Shown: positions 49,739 through 60,553 of the stretch, in pieces
How the letters are laid out: every line of letters starts with the position of its first letter
Position numbering within the stretch: the first letter of the stretch is position 1
From: Thermopolyspora flexuosa
GTDB taxonomy: Bacteria; Actinomycetota; Actinomycetes; Streptosporangiales; Streptosporangiaceae
Direction: 5' to 3'
Assembly (NCBI RefSeq): GCF_006716785.1
Contig: NZ_VFPQ01000001.1
Location: 2,232,001 to 2,296,000, forward strand
Length of the DNA: 64,000 nt
Program-made: the position numbers and the translations under genes
Notes under the pieces: generated by a model
What the model saw: only the letters and a program-made list of their open reading frames with translations
What the model was told of the DNA's origin: nothing
The model's database searches: none

Positions 49739-50821
49739 GTGCACGGCGAAGGGACCCGTCAGCCGAACGCTGATGCGGTGTGCGCGATACCGGTCGACGA
49801 GTTGCCCGACGGTGTGGTCGTCACCGACCGTGACGGGTACGTGGTCGTCTACAACAAGGCGGCCGAGCGGATCACCGGGGTTCGCGCCGTGGACGCGATC
49901 GGCCGTCCCATTGCCGACGCGCTCCCGTTCCGCGACGCGGACGGCCGTGAGTGGTGGAAGTGGCTCGACCCGCAGGGCGGGCTGCGCATCCGCACCCGGA
50001 TGCCGGAGCGTTCGCTGCACCTGCCCGGCGGCCAGGAGGTGCTCGTCGCGGCACGGTTCGTGCGCGAGCCCGCCCGGTGCGGCGACGTGGTGCGGGTGGT
50101 GGTGACCCTGCGGGACGCGCTGGCCCGCGCCCGCCTGGAACGCAGCCGGGCCGACCTGGTCTCCACCGTCGCCCACGAGCTGCGCTCCCCCCTCACCAGC
50201 GTCAAGGGCTTCACCGCGACCCTGCTCGCCAAGTGGGACCGGCTCACCGACGACCAGAAGCGGGTCATGCTCGAGACGGTGAACGCCGACACCGACCGCG
50301 TCACCCGGCTCATCACCGAGCTGCTCGACGTGTCCCGCATCGAGTCCGGGCGGCTGGAGATCCACCGCCAGGTCGTGGACATCCCCGAGCGCGCCCGCAG
50401 GCTCATCGAGGGCCGGGTCGCCGCGGGCGAGCCCGCGGACCGGTTCCGGCTCGTGGTCCGCGGCGAGTTGCCGGAGATGTGGTGCGATCAGGACAAAATC
50501 GACCAGATTCTCGGCAATCTGCTGGAAAACGCGGTTCGCCACGGGCGCGGCACGGTCACCATAGAGATCGAGCCGATCGAATGGGGGGTGGCCGTGTCCG
50601 TGCGTGACCAGGGTGAGGGCGTGGCGCCCGAGCTCGCCGCACGGGTGTTCCGGCAGTTCTGGCGCGGCAACAAGCGGCGCCGGGGCGGCACCGGCCTTGG
50701 CCTGTTCATCGTCAAGGGCCTGGTCGAGGCGCACGGCGGCACGATCACCGTGCAGCAGGCGCCCGGCGGCGGGGCCGAGTTTCGATTTACCTTGCCCACC
50801 GGGGCACCCGATTTCGCCTGA
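49739..50821 (+). CDS. Soluble PAS-domain sensor histidine kinase
   Basis: 360 residues from GTG 49739. An N-terminal PAS domain (about 17-127; ELPDGVVVTDRDGYVVVYNKA) is followed by HisKA with the phosphoacceptor His146 in STVAHELRSPLTSVKGF. The HATPase domain has the N box DQILGNLLENAVRHG, G1 DQGEGVAPE and G2 GGTGLGLFIVKG. No membrane segment is present, so it senses a cytoplasmic signal. No response regulator gene lies nearby, making it an orphan. A kinase in this place upstream of pheST also occurs in streptomycetes; the signal and partner are unknown. Confidence 0.9.
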   Translation: MHGEGTRQPNADAVCAIPVDELPDGVVVTDRDGYVVVYNKAAERITGVRAVDAIGRPIADALPFRDADGREWWKWLDPQGGLRIRTRMPERSLHLPGGQEVLVAARFVREPARCGDVVRVVVTLRDALARARLERSRADLVSTVAHELRSPLTSVKGFTATLLAKWDRLTDDQKRVMLETVNADTDRVTRLITELLDVSRIESGRLEIHRQVVDIPERARRLIEGRVAAGEPADRFRLVVRGELPEMWCDQDKIDQILGNLLENAVRHGRGTVTIEIEPIEWGVAVSVRDQGEGVAPELAARVFRQFWRGNKRRRGGTGLGLFIVKGLVEAHGGTITVQQAPGGGAEFRFTLPTGAPDFA

Positions 50822-50917
50822 TTTGTAGTTGCCGGACCGTTCCCGACACGGCACGGCGACGCGGCGATTTGGGCCGGTGGGCTGCTCGGACACTAGACTC
50901 ATGCCGCTTAGCCCTGA

Positions 50918-52038
<1,121 letters not shown>

Positions 52039-52039
<1 letters not shown>

Positions 52040-54657
52040 TGAGGGTCCCGCTTTCCTGGGTGCGGGAGTACGTCGACCTGCCCGCCGTCTCCACGCACGA
52101 GATCGCCGAGAGGCTCACCGCCGCCGGGCTCAAGGTCGAGGCGATCGAGTCGGTCGGCCACGAGATCAAGAACGTGGTCGTCGGCGAGGTGCTCGCCATC
52201 GAGGAGCTCACCGGCTTCAAGAAGCCGATCCGGTACTGCCAGGTCGAGGTGGGCGAGGCCGCGCCGCGCGGCATCATCTGCGGCGCGCGGAACTTCGTCG
52301 CCGGCGACCGGGTGCCGGTGGCGCTGCCCGGCGCGGTGCTGCCCGGCCCCAAGCCCGGCGAGCTGTTCGAGATCACCTCGCGCAAGACCTACGGGCGGAT
52401 CTCCGACGGCATGATCTGCTCGGCGCGCGAGCTCGGCGTCGGCGACGACCACAGCGGCATCCTCGTGCTGCCCGCCGACACCCCGATCGGCACCGACGTG
52501 GTCGAGCTGCTCGGCCTGCGCGACGACGTGCTCGAGGTCGAGGTCACCCCCGACCGCGGGTACGCGCTCTCGATCCGCGGCATCGCCCGCGAGCTGGCGA
52601 TCGCCTTCGGCGTGCCGTTCCGCGACCCGGCCGACATCGAGCTGCCCGCGGACACCGGCGGGTCGTACCCGGCCGAGATCGCCGACCCGACCGCCTGCGA
52701 CCGCTTCGTGCTGCGCACGGTCACCGGGCTCGACCCGCAGGCGCCGACGCCGATGTGGATGCAGGTACGGCTCATCCGCGCCGGCATGCGCCCGGTCTCG
52801 CTCGCGGTCGACGTGACCAACTACGTCATGCTCGAGCTCGGCCAGCCGCTGCACGCGTTCGACGCCGACAAGCTGCAGGGCACGATCGTCGTCCGGCGGG
52901 CCCGGGAGGGGGAGACCCTCGAGACCCTCGACCACGTCACCCGCAAGCTCGACCCGGAGGACATCCTCATCACCGACGAGTCCGGGCCGATCTCGCTCGC
53001 GGGCACGATGGGCGGCGTCAGCACGGAGATCTCCGACACCTCCACCAACCTGGTGATCGAGGCGGCGCACTTCTCCGCGACCGGGATCGCCCGCACCTCG
53101 CGGCGGCACAACCTGGTGAGCGAGGCGTCCCGGCGGTTCGAGCGGGGCGTCGACCGGGAGCTGCCGCTGTACGCCTCCTGGCGCGCGGTGCAGCTGCTGG
53201 TGACGTACGGCCGGGCCACCGCCCAGCCGGGCGTGACCCACGTGAGCTACGACGTCGAGCCGCTGACCATCACCATCCCGGTGGACTACCCGGGCCGGGT
53301 CGCGGGCGTGCCGTACGACCGGGACACCGTGATCCGCTGCCTGGAGCAGGTCGGCTGCCTCGTCGTGCCGGGCGGCCCGGAGGAGGGCGCCAAGGACGCC
53401 GCCGGGGGCACTGCCGAGGGCACGGTGCGCCGGGCGGACCCGTCGCTCAACACCGCGACCGTGTCGGGCGGGGCGCTCGCCGACAAGCTCTCGGTGATCG
53501 GCGACTCCACCGACCTGATCACGGTGACCCCGCCGTCGTGGCGGCCCGACCTGACCGACCCCAACGACCTGGTCGAGGAGGTCGTCCGGCTGGTCGGCTA
53601 CGAGAACCTGCCGTCGGTGCTGCCCCCGGCCCCGGCCGGGTCCGGGCTCACCGAGGCGCAGCGGCTGCGCCGCCGGGTCGGCCGGGCGCTCGCCGCGGCC
53701 GGGTTCGTCGAGGTGCTGTCCTACCCGTTCATGTCCGGCAGGGACCTCGACAACCTCCAGCTCGAGCAGGACGACGACCGGCGCGTCGCGGTACGGCTCG
53801 CCAACCCGCTCAGCGAGGACGAGCCGTTCATGCGCACCACGCTGCTGCCGGGCCTGATCAAGACGCTCGTGCGCAACGTGGGCCGCGGCTTCACCGACGT
53901 GGCGCTGTTCGAGAGCGGCACGGTGTTCCTGCCGCGCCCCGGCGCCCCGGAGACCGCGCCGATCCTCGCCGTCGACCGCCGGCCCACCCCGGAGGAGCTC
54001 GACCGCATCGAGTCGGCGCTGCCCGCCCAGCCGCTGCGGGTGGCGGCGGTGCTCGCCGGCGAGTTCGAGCGGTCCGGCTGGTGGGGCAAGGGCCGCCAGG
54101 CGAGCTGGGCGGACGCGGTCGAGGCCGCGCGCACGGTGATCCGCGAGGCCCGGATCGAGCCGCGGGTCGAGGCGGCCCGGACCGCGCCGTGGCACCCGGG
54201 CCGGTGCGCCGCGTTGTACGCCGGTGACCGGCTGCTCGGCCACGCGGGCGAGCTGCACCCGCGGGTGATCGAGGCGTACGGCCTGCCGCGCCGTACCTGC
54301 GCGCTGGAGCTGGAGCTGTCGGTGCTGGAGGAGCTGCTGTCCGGGCCGGCGCAGGCCCCGGCGGTCTCCTCGTTCCCGGTGGCGACCCAGGACGTGGCGC
54401 TCGTGGTGCCCGCCGACACCCCGGTGGCCGAGGTGGAGGCGGCGCTCCGCGAGGGCGCGGGCGAGCTGCTGGAGTCGATCCGGCTGTTCGACGTCTACAC
54501 CGGCGCGCAGGTGGGGGAGGGCAAGAAGTCCCTCGCCTACACGCTGCGGTTCCGCGCGCCCGACCGCACGCTGACGGTCGAGGAGACCACCGCGGCGCGC
54601 GACGCCGCGGTCGCGGTCGCCGCGTCCCGGTTCGGCGCGACCCTGCGCGGCGCCTGA
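52039..54657 (+). CDS. pheT: Phenylalanyl-tRNA synthetase beta subunit
   Basis: 872 residues from ATG 52039. A tRNA-binding EMAP-like domain ([37 protein letters not shown]) is followed by B1/B5 DNA-binding-like domains. The B3/B4 editing domain removes Tyr from tRNA-Phe. A class II-like core follows, and the C-terminal FDX anticodon-binding domain ([29 protein letters not shown]) ends the protein. Residues about 440-480 are a Gly/Ala-rich insertion. Full length. Confidence 0.97.
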
Positions 54658-54692
54658 TCCCGGCCTCCGGCCTCCGCCGAAGAGGACGTATC

Positions 54693-54725
54693 GGGGCGGC
54701 CGACCCCTCGCCGGTCGGCCGCCCC
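54693..54725. terminator. Terminator hairpin between pheT and the next minus-strand gene
   Basis: GGGGCGGCCGACC pairs perfectly with GGTCGGCCGCCCC over 13 bp around a 7-base loop, 35 bases beyond the pheT stop. No T tract, as is common in high-GC actinomycetes. Confidence 0.6.
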
Positions 54726-54771
54726 TCGCGTGCCCGTACCTTCCGTGCGAGGTACGGCCGGCACGCGCGTA

Positions 54772-55194
54772 TCACCTGGGCACGATCTGCGTCGCGATCG
54801 TGCTGATGTTGAACAGCGCCTCGTCCGGGGACGGCTCGCCGTCCCCGCCGGCCGGCTCGATCTGCGTGGTCTGCGGCGTGGCCGGTTCGGCCTGGGCGTT
54901 CCCGGCGTCCTCCACGACGATGGAGGCCCCCGCGTCGTCGGCCGCCGCGTCGGTCTCGCTGTCGCAGTTCAGGCTGACCCGGATGCCGTCGACGCGGTTG
55001 ATCGTCCACACCACCTGGTCCTGCCGGGGCGCGCCCTCGGCCGTGGTGCCGACGCCCTGAACCGTCGTCGTCCGCGTCGTCTCGCCGGTCACCGGCCCGT
55101 GACAGCGTGGCGCGGCGGCCTGCGCGGCACCCACGGTGACGAGCCCGGTGACCAGGCCTGCCAGGGCCCCCACCGTCAGCGCCCTTCCCCACAT
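54772..55194 (-). CDS. Small secreted protein of unknown function
   Basis: 140 residues from ATG 55194. A signal peptide (residues 1-~27, ending GAAQAAAP) precedes a mature domain of about 110 residues with two Cys (CHG near the start and NCDSETDA) that could form a disulfide. An acidic, Ala/Gly-rich low-complexity tail follows. No family was recognised. It faces away from tenA and shares a 379-base region with it that contains the TPP riboswitch and nothing else identified. Confidence 0.6.
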   Translation of the reverse strand: MWGRALTVGALAGLVTGLVTVGAAQAAAPRCHGPVTGETTRTTTVQGVGTTAEGAPRQDQVVWTINRVDGIRVSLNCDSETDAAADDAGASIVVEDAGNAQAEPATPQTTQIEPAGGDGEPSPDEALFNISTIATQIVPR

Positions 55195-55492
55195 GGCGAT
55201 CCCCCCGATCTGATGTGCTCTGCGGCCCGGTGAGGCCGAACAAAAGTAGATCGGCGGCGGCCCCGGGCGTACAAGCTTGAAAGGCCAAGAACAGCGTCAG
55301 GATTACCGAAGGTTCACCAAATGGATCACGTCGCCTGTCAGGTGGCAATTCTCCCTATGGCGGGCCGTCGCGGCCCCGCGGCGGCGATGGACCGGCCAAG
55401 CGCTCCGGTGGGCGGGCGCCCACGTGCGCGGTGATCGCCGGGCGGCGACCCGATCGTGCGGTTCGGGCGGAGGACTGCTACGGTGCCCTTTT

Positions 55493-55571
55493 GACGCGGG
55501 GTGCCCGGCATGTCCGGGCTGAGATCACACCCGTTGAACCTGATCTAGTTAGGACTAGCGGAGGGAACGTC
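55493..55571 (+). promoter_or_regulatory. TPP (thiamine pyrophosphate) riboswitch controlling tenA
   Basis: The conserved aptamer elements are present in order: GGGGTGCCC (about 55498-55506), GGGCTGAGA (55517-55525), ACCCGTTGAACCTGATCT (55529-55546), GGACTAGCG (55552-55560) and GGAGGGA (55560-55566). GACG (55493) and CGTC (55568) close helix P1. The GGAGGG at the 3' edge of the aptamer is also the ribosome-binding site of tenA, whose GTG begins eight bases later. TPP binding would therefore hide the site directly and switch off translation without a separate expression platform. Confidence 0.92.
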
Positions 55572-55573
55572 AC

Positions 55574-56269
55574 GTGGCAGGGGCCACCGCATTCTGCGAT
55601 GAGGTGTGGGCGCGCGCGGCCAAGCTGGTGCGGGCCATTCACGAACACCCCTTCAACACCGAGCTGGAGGCAGGCACGCTCGACCGCGACCGGTTCGCGT
55701 TCTACATCGTCCAGGACTCCCGCTACCTGATCGCCTTCGGCAAGGCGCTCGCCACCGCCTCGACCCGGGCGACCGACGTCGACGAGGCCGCGTTCTTCGC
55801 CCAGGCCGCGCACACCGCGCTCGTCGTGGAGCGGAGCCTGCATGCCGGGTACATCGAGGAGTTCGGCCTGTCCGCCGCCGACCTGGAGGGCATCGTCACC
55901 TCGCCGACCTGCCTCGGCTACTCGTCGTATCTCCAGGCCACCGCGCTCGCCGAGCCGTACCCGGTGCTCGTCGCCGCGCTGCTGCCGTGCTTCTGGGTCT
56001 ACGAGGACGTCGGCTCGGCCATCTTCGAGCGCACCCGGGACGTGGAGAAGCACCCCTACCGCGCGTGGATCAACACCTACGCCGACCCCGAGTTCGCCGC
56101 CTCGGTCGAGCGCGTCAAGCAGATCGCCGACCGCCACGCGGCCACGGCCGAGCCGCCGGTCCGCGAGGCGATGACGGAGGCGTTCCTCCGCGCCACCGAG
56201 TACGAGTGGCTGTTCTGGGACAGCGCCTACCGCCGGGAGACCTGGCCCACCGCCCAGTGGCTCTCCTGA
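55574..56269 (+). CDS. tenA: TenA/thiaminase II-family aminopyrimidine aminohydrolase
   Basis: 231 residues from GTG 55574. All-helical TenA fold with Asp48 (VQDSRYL), Cys139 (LLPCFWVYED) and Glu209 (ATEYEWLFWD). These are offset by four from the catalytic Asp44, Cys135 and Glu205 of Bacillus TenA. It hydrolyses 4-amino-5-aminomethyl-2-methylpyrimidine to the hydroxymethyl form, salvaging the pyrimidine half of degraded thiamine. No other thiamine gene lies nearby; the TPP riboswitch directly upstream confirms the pathway. Confidence 0.94.
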   Translation: MAGATAFCDEVWARAAKLVRAIHEHPFNTELEAGTLDRDRFAFYIVQDSRYLIAFGKALATASTRATDVDEAAFFAQAAHTALVVERSLHAGYIEEFGLSAADLEGIVTSPTCLGYSSYLQATALAEPYPVLVAALLPCFWVYEDVGSAIFERTRDVEKHPYRAWINTYADPEFAASVERVKQIADRHAATAEPPVREAMTEAFLRATEYEWLFWDSAYRRETWPTAQWLS

Positions 56270-56509
56270 CCTGACGTCCGGTACGGCAGGGCCGGGCCGC
56301 CCCGCGCGGCCTGGCCCACCGGCCACGGCAGCTGCGTGGCCTTCCTGGCCGCGCTGCTCTCGGCCCCCGGGAGCCGCCGGCCCTGGATTGTCGCCATCGC
56401 GCGACGGGACGATTTCGTCGGTGGCGCCCCTCACCGACCGGTCGTCACGGCCGGTTCGGGAGAGACGGCGGCTCCGGTGTGCGGGTGACGCCTCAGCGCG
56501 GTGGGCCGG

Positions 56510-57025
56510 TCAGGTGTCGGCAGGGGACGACCCGGCGTCCGGCAGCACACACGGTGACCCGATGTCGATGGACAGGACACCGTCGCCGGTCTCCGCGAGT
56601 CCCAGGCGGAACCCCGTCGATCGCGAGCGTGCGATCAAATCGCGGCCGTCCGCCGTGGACGTTTCGATGACATATCCCTGCCCCTCCCAGAACCGGCGAA
56701 TCTGGTGGGCTACGTCCGTCAGCCGTTCCTTCGGAATGCCGCGCAAGTAATACGCGCGATAAACATAGATGGGATCGCCGGGACCGTTATGGTCAGGGTC
56801 GCAGTAGCGCGTGTTCAGGCTCGGCCGATAGAGGTCGAGTTCGGGCTCGGGGTCGATTGCCTCGGCGGTCGCCCTCGCGATGCGTTCGACCTCGGCGCGC
56901 GCCTCCTTCTCGGTCATCGTCGGTTGGGTCGTGCTGATGGCCGGCCTTTCTTCCGGAGAATTCCCGCGAGCGGTGCATGCGGCCGCGAGGAGGGCGACCA
57001 GGAATACGACGGCTAACCGAGGCAT
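56510..57025 (-). CDS. Lipoprotein of unknown function abutting the WXG-like/DUF1023 gene
   Basis: 171 residues. The ATG at 57025 follows the TAG stop of the upstream gene with no gap (TAGATG), and its AGGAGG lies inside the end of that gene, so translation is coupled. A lipobox LLAAAC (Cys17) anchors it outside the membrane. The mature part has EARAEVERIARATAEA, a SLNTRYCDPDHNGPGD segment and a C-terminal beta-rich portion ending IDIGSPCVLPDAG; Cys residues may pair. No domain recognised. Close coupling suggests it works with the DUF1023 hydrolase. Confidence 0.75.
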   Translation of the reverse strand: MPRLAVVFLVALLAAACTARGNSPEERPAISTTQPTMTEKEARAEVERIARATAEAIDPEPELDLYRPSLNTRYCDPDHNGPGDPIYVYRAYYLRGIPKERLTDVAHQIRRFWEGQGYVIETSTADGRDLIARSRSTGFRLGLAETGDGVLSIDIGSPCVLPDAGSSPADT

Positions 57026-58912
57026 CTATCCTCCTGCCGGTGTCGGTGAAGGAGTCGGTGTCGCTGAGGGCGCCGGAGCGGGCGAGGGGGCCGGTGTGGG
57101 CGACGGGGTCACGGTCGGTGGCGGTGCCGATGGTTTTGGGAACGGCACCAGCCTGTCGTACTGCCCGTTCACCAGGCGAGCGATGTTCCGCAGCGAAGCC
57201 GAGGGCGTGAGGGTGGCCGGGTCGATGTCCCAGTAGCTGGAGTGCGCCTTGAACGTGTAGGCGGGATCGCCGGTGTCCTCGACGTAGAACTGGTTGGCGC
57301 CGAATCGGGGGTGGCTGGGGTCGGGGCCGAGAGGACCACCCCATTCGGGCAGCCCGGTGAGCGGGTCGAAGGTGCCGGTGGGTTCCAGGGGTAGCGAACC
57401 GACGTCGCCCACCGGGTCATTGGGAGCCTCGCCCACCCAGACCGAGCCGACGCCGAGATCCCTCGCGGTCGCTGCGGCGAGGCCGGGGCTGCCGACCGCG
57501 ATGAGCTGGTCGGCGAAGGTCTTCGGCCGGGCCTGGGCGGCCAGGCCCGCCAGCGTGGAGCCGTAGCTGTGTCCCAGCACGGTCAGGCGGACGCCGGCGG
57601 CGGCCTTGTGGGCGGCGTGCAGGCCGTCCGTGAAACTCACCAGCGCGGGCACGCCCGCCTTGGCGGCGTTCTGGTTCACCACGGTTCGATCGATGTAGTG
57701 AGTCTTGTCCCACTGCGGCGCGTCGTACCCCAGCCAGGCGATGGACGCGATCTTCTTGCCCCGCTCGACCAGGCGGTCGGCTTCGTCCCACAGGGTTACG
57801 GCGCGGAGGGCGTCCCCGGCGAAGCCCTCGAGCGTGGTACCGGTGCCGGGGACGTAGGCGACGACGTTGTCGGCTTCGTCAGGGTCGCCGTAGGAGATGG
57901 CGGCCTTGCCGTCCTTGCCGAGGTACAGGTCGAGCAGGAGGGCAGGCGGGCGGTTGCCCCGCCCGCCCAGGGCGAGCGCCCGGTCCACGGCCGCGATCTG
58001 GCGCATCTTCAGCTCCAGCTCGGCGATCCGGGCCTCGGCGTCGGCGGCCGAGGCGCGCAGGCGGGCGAGCTCGGCGGTGATCGCCTGCCGCTGGGCCTCC
58101 AGGTGGCGGCGGTTCGCCTGGTCGCGTACGGCCGAGGGCAGCCCGTTGAGGCGGCCGATGAGGTCGGGCGCGGTGGCGATGAGCCGGTCGCGGGCCTGCT
58201 CGTCGAGTCCGCGCCACCACGCGTTGAGCCGGAACGCCAGCGTGGCGTCCTTCCCGGTCGCCTGGAGCTCGAGCAGCCTGCCCAGGGCCGCGCGGTCGCC
58301 GGTGGCCGCGGCGGCGGTGAGCGCGCCGACGCCGTCCGGGTCGGGGGCGTGGCCGCCGAACAGGCCGAACGCGGCCGACGCCCGGGAGGCCGTGCCGTCG
58401 GGGTGCTCCCGCTGCAGTACGGCGAGCCGCCGGCGCAGGTCGGTCACCTGCTGCTGCGCCCAGAGCCCGGCCTCGGCGACCTGCCGCCCGGGGGTGGCGA
58501 CGACGCTGAGCGCGGTCAGCTCCTCGACGAGCCGCTGCCCGGCCCGGGGAAGCTCCCGGGCGGCCCGGTCGAGGTCGGCGACGAGCCGGGTCATGACGCC
58601 GACGTCCATGCCGGAGAAGCGGCCGGGCACCGCCGAGGCGACGCTGATGTGGCTGACGAACCGTGGCGCGGACGCCTGCCCGCCGAGGCGGCGGATCTGC
58701 TCGGCGACCGCCTCCGCGGCCGCGGTGAACGCCTGCTGCAGCCCGGTGCGGCGTCCTTCGAGCGCCTGGGCGAAAACGGGGGCGCCGCCGCCGACCCACG
58801 CGTTCGCCGCCATCGCCCGCGCGGGGTTGTCGAGCGCGTAGGCGTGCTCCTCCGCCAGCTTGACAATTCGCGATAACCCGGCCTCCAGCTCCTGGGTCAC
58901 CCTGTCCGCCAC
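57026..58912 (-). CDS. WXG-like N-terminal domain fused to a DUF1023 alpha/beta hydrolase
   Basis: 628 residues from GTG 58912. The first ~100 residues are a helical hairpin with a Trp39-Val-Gly41 turn (NAWVGGGAPVFAQALEGR), like WXG100 proteins of type VII secretion. A long helical region (about 100-310) includes a coiled coil with ITAELARLRASAADAEARIAEL. The C-terminal DUF1023 domain has the nucleophile elbow GHSYGS (Ser449) and His557 (KAHSSYWD). From about residue 590 the tail is a Pro/Ser/Ala/Thr repeat. There is no signal peptide. Secretion by a type VII system is inferred from the WXG-like hairpin only. It is followed without a gap by a lipoprotein gene. Confidence 0.8.
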   Translation of the reverse strand: MADRVTQELEAGLSRIVKLAEEHAYALDNPARAMAANAWVGGGAPVFAQALEGRRTGLQQAFTAAAEAVAEQIRRLGGQASAPRFVSHISVASAVPGRFSGMDVGVMTRLVADLDRAARELPRAGQRLVEELTALSVVATPGRQVAEAGLWAQQQVTDLRRRLAVLQREHPDGTASRASAAFGLFGGHAPDPDGVGALTAAAATGDRAALGRLLELQATGKDATLAFRLNAWWRGLDEQARDRLIATAPDLIGRLNGLPSAVRDQANRRHLEAQRQAITAELARLRASAADAEARIAELELKMRQIAAVDRALALGGRGNRPPALLLDLYLGKDGKAAISYGDPDEADNVVAYVPGTGTTLEGFAGDALRAVTLWDEADRLVERGKKIASIAWLGYDAPQWDKTHYIDRTVVNQNAAKAGVPALVSFTDGLHAAHKAAAGVRLTVLGHSYGSTLAGLAAQARPKTFADQLIAVGSPGLAAATARDLGVGSVWVGEAPNDPVGDVGSLPLEPTGTFDPLTGLPEWGGPLGPDPSHPRFGANQFYVEDTGDPAYTFKAHSSYWDIDPATLTPSASLRNIARLVNGQYDRLVPFPKPSAPPPTVTPSPTPAPSPAPAPSATPTPSPTPAGG

Positions 58913-59188
58913 AATTTGTCAGGCTCTCACCTCGATACGGCTTGTGACCACGACTTTGATAAGTGGGCATTGAACATCGAGGTAAATGGTGAATATCCGG
59001 GAATTGCGGCCCGACCGAATCCGGCATTTGATTCCCGCCGTGGGCAAGGGTGAAGCGGCGCGGGCGGTGGGGGAGCGGCGGCGAAAAGTGGCGGCGGCCC
59101 CATCCCCGGCGCTCGCCCGTCCCGCCGCGAAAACGCCGAAGGCGGCGCGGCGAGGTGCCGCGCCGCCTCAGGTCGCGTTCGCCCGGGC

Positions 59189-60394
59189 TCAGCGCAAGGC
59201 CGGGGCCGCCGCCACCGGGGCGTCCCAGTCGATCACGTAGCGCTGCTCGGGCGCGAGCATCTTCTCCGGGTTGAGCACGGTCTTCAACATGAGCCGCATG
59301 AGCACCGGCATGATCGCGCCGACGATGGGGCCGGGGGCCTTGGTGCGGTTGATGCGCGCCGCGCGGGCCGCCACCCCCTCGACGCGGCCGCGCCGCAGCC
59401 GCTCGTACTCGGCGAACGCGGCGGGCACGTCCGGCAGGTCGCGCAGGCAGCGGGCGAGCTGCACCGCGCTCTCCACGGCGAGCGAGGCGCCCTGGCCCGA
59501 GCTGTTCGAGGGCGCGTGCACCGCGTCGCCGACGAGCACCATCCGGCCGCGGTGCCAGTGCGGGACGCGCGGCATGATGTGCAGCGATCCGGTGACCAGC
59601 AGGTCCTCGGGGCGGGTGGAGAGCATCAGCTCGGCGCCGGGGTCGTCGTCCGCGAAGGTGGCGCGCAGCTTCTGCAACCACGCGGTGCGGGGCACCTGCC
59701 GCGCCTCGGTGAGCGACATCGGCCGCTCCTGCGGCAGGTTCACGCCCCACCGGGTGCCGCCGCCCGGCTCGCGCCAGTACAGGTAGTAGCCGCCCTTGCC
59801 GTACGCGAAGGTCATCGTGCCGGGCGGCACGTCCACGGTGTGGCGCGCCACCGACTCGAAGCCGAGCAGGCCGGTGAAGCCCGGGCCGGGCGCGTCCGGG
59901 TCGATGAGCCGGCGCACGGTGGAGTGGATGCCGTCCGCCCCGACGAGGATGTCGCCGGTGGCGGTGGTGCCGTCGGCGAACATCGCGGTCACGCCGGTCG
60001 GCGTCTGGTGGGCGTCGACCAGGCGCCTGCCGTACGTGATCTCGATGCCCTGGGCGAGCGCCAGGTCGTGCAGGATGCGGTAGAGGTCGCTGCGGTGCAC
60101 CACCTGCAGCGGCGGCAGGTCGGGCAGCATCGGCAGCTCGATCCGGCTGCGCCCGAGCGCCATCACGGTGCGCGTGATCGGGGTGGCGACCGCGCGGACC
60201 GCCTCGTCCGCGCCGAAGATGCGCAGGGCCGCCAGGCCGTTCGGGGCGAGCGCGAGCGTGCCGCCGACGCCGTCGGCCGTGCTCGGGTACGCCTCGTACA
60301 CGGCGGCCTCGATGCCGGCCTTGCGCAGGGCGAGGGCCGTCACCGGCCCGGCGATGCCGCCGCCGACGACGATCGCCTTTCTGATCGCGGTCAT
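59189..60394 (-). CDS. FAD-dependent aromatic hydroxylase/monooxygenase
   Basis: 401 residues from ATG 60394 with AGGGAGA upstream. Class A flavoprotein monooxygenase: AIVVGGGIAGPVTALAL (FAD Rossmann loop, Gly11-Gly16), the DG motif ILVGADGIHSTVRR, and the GD motif MVLVGDAVHAPSNSSGQGAS. Such NAD(P)H-dependent enzymes hydroxylate aromatic compounds or antibiotics; some relatives inactivate tetracyclines or rifamycins. The substrate cannot be told. A PadR-type regulator lies directly upstream on the same strand and probably controls it. The 276 bases after its stop (58913-59188) hold no supported gene. Confidence 0.9.
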   Translation of the reverse strand: MTAIRKAIVVGGGIAGPVTALALRKAGIEAAVYEAYPSTADGVGGTLALAPNGLAALRIFGADEAVRAVATPITRTVMALGRSRIELPMLPDLPPLQVVHRSDLYRILHDLALAQGIEITYGRRLVDAHQTPTGVTAMFADGTTATGDILVGADGIHSTVRRLIDPDAPGPGFTGLLGFESVARHTVDVPPGTMTFAYGKGGYYLYWREPGGGTRWGVNLPQERPMSLTEARQVPRTAWLQKLRATFADDDPGAELMLSTRPEDLLVTGSLHIMPRVPHWHRGRMVLVGDAVHAPSNSSGQGASLAVESAVQLARCLRDLPDVPAAFAEYERLRRGRVEGVAARAARINRTKAPGPIVGAIMPVLMRLMLKTVLNPEKMLAPEQRYVIDWDAPVAAAPALR

Positions 60395-60509
60395 GTTCCG
60401 TCTCCCTGTGGTCGGTCGTGTGGGGACGAACCGACCCGGGAGAGGCCCCGGCTATCCTCGTGGGTGCCAGCCTCGGGCCGGGAGCCTTCCCAGGCTCGGT
60501 TCGGGGACC

Positions 60510-60546
60510 GGGCCCCGGCGGGTGTTGCCGCACCGCGCCGGGGCCC
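60510..60546. terminator. Hairpin between the padR-type gene and the monooxygenase gene
   Basis: GGGCCCCGGCG pairs with CGCCGGGGCCC over 11 bp. On the minus strand it lies between the regulator and the monooxygenase and could attenuate readthrough; the T-rich side (TTTCTC) is on the plus strand. Confidence 0.4.
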
Positions 60547-60553
60547 TTTCTCG

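Noticed and set aside
55305-55335. PHO-box-like repeat (GGTTCACC...GGATCACG) before the small secreted protein gene
   Set aside because: The two half-sites are 12 rather than 11 bases apart and the second matches poorly; no phosphate gene is adjacent.
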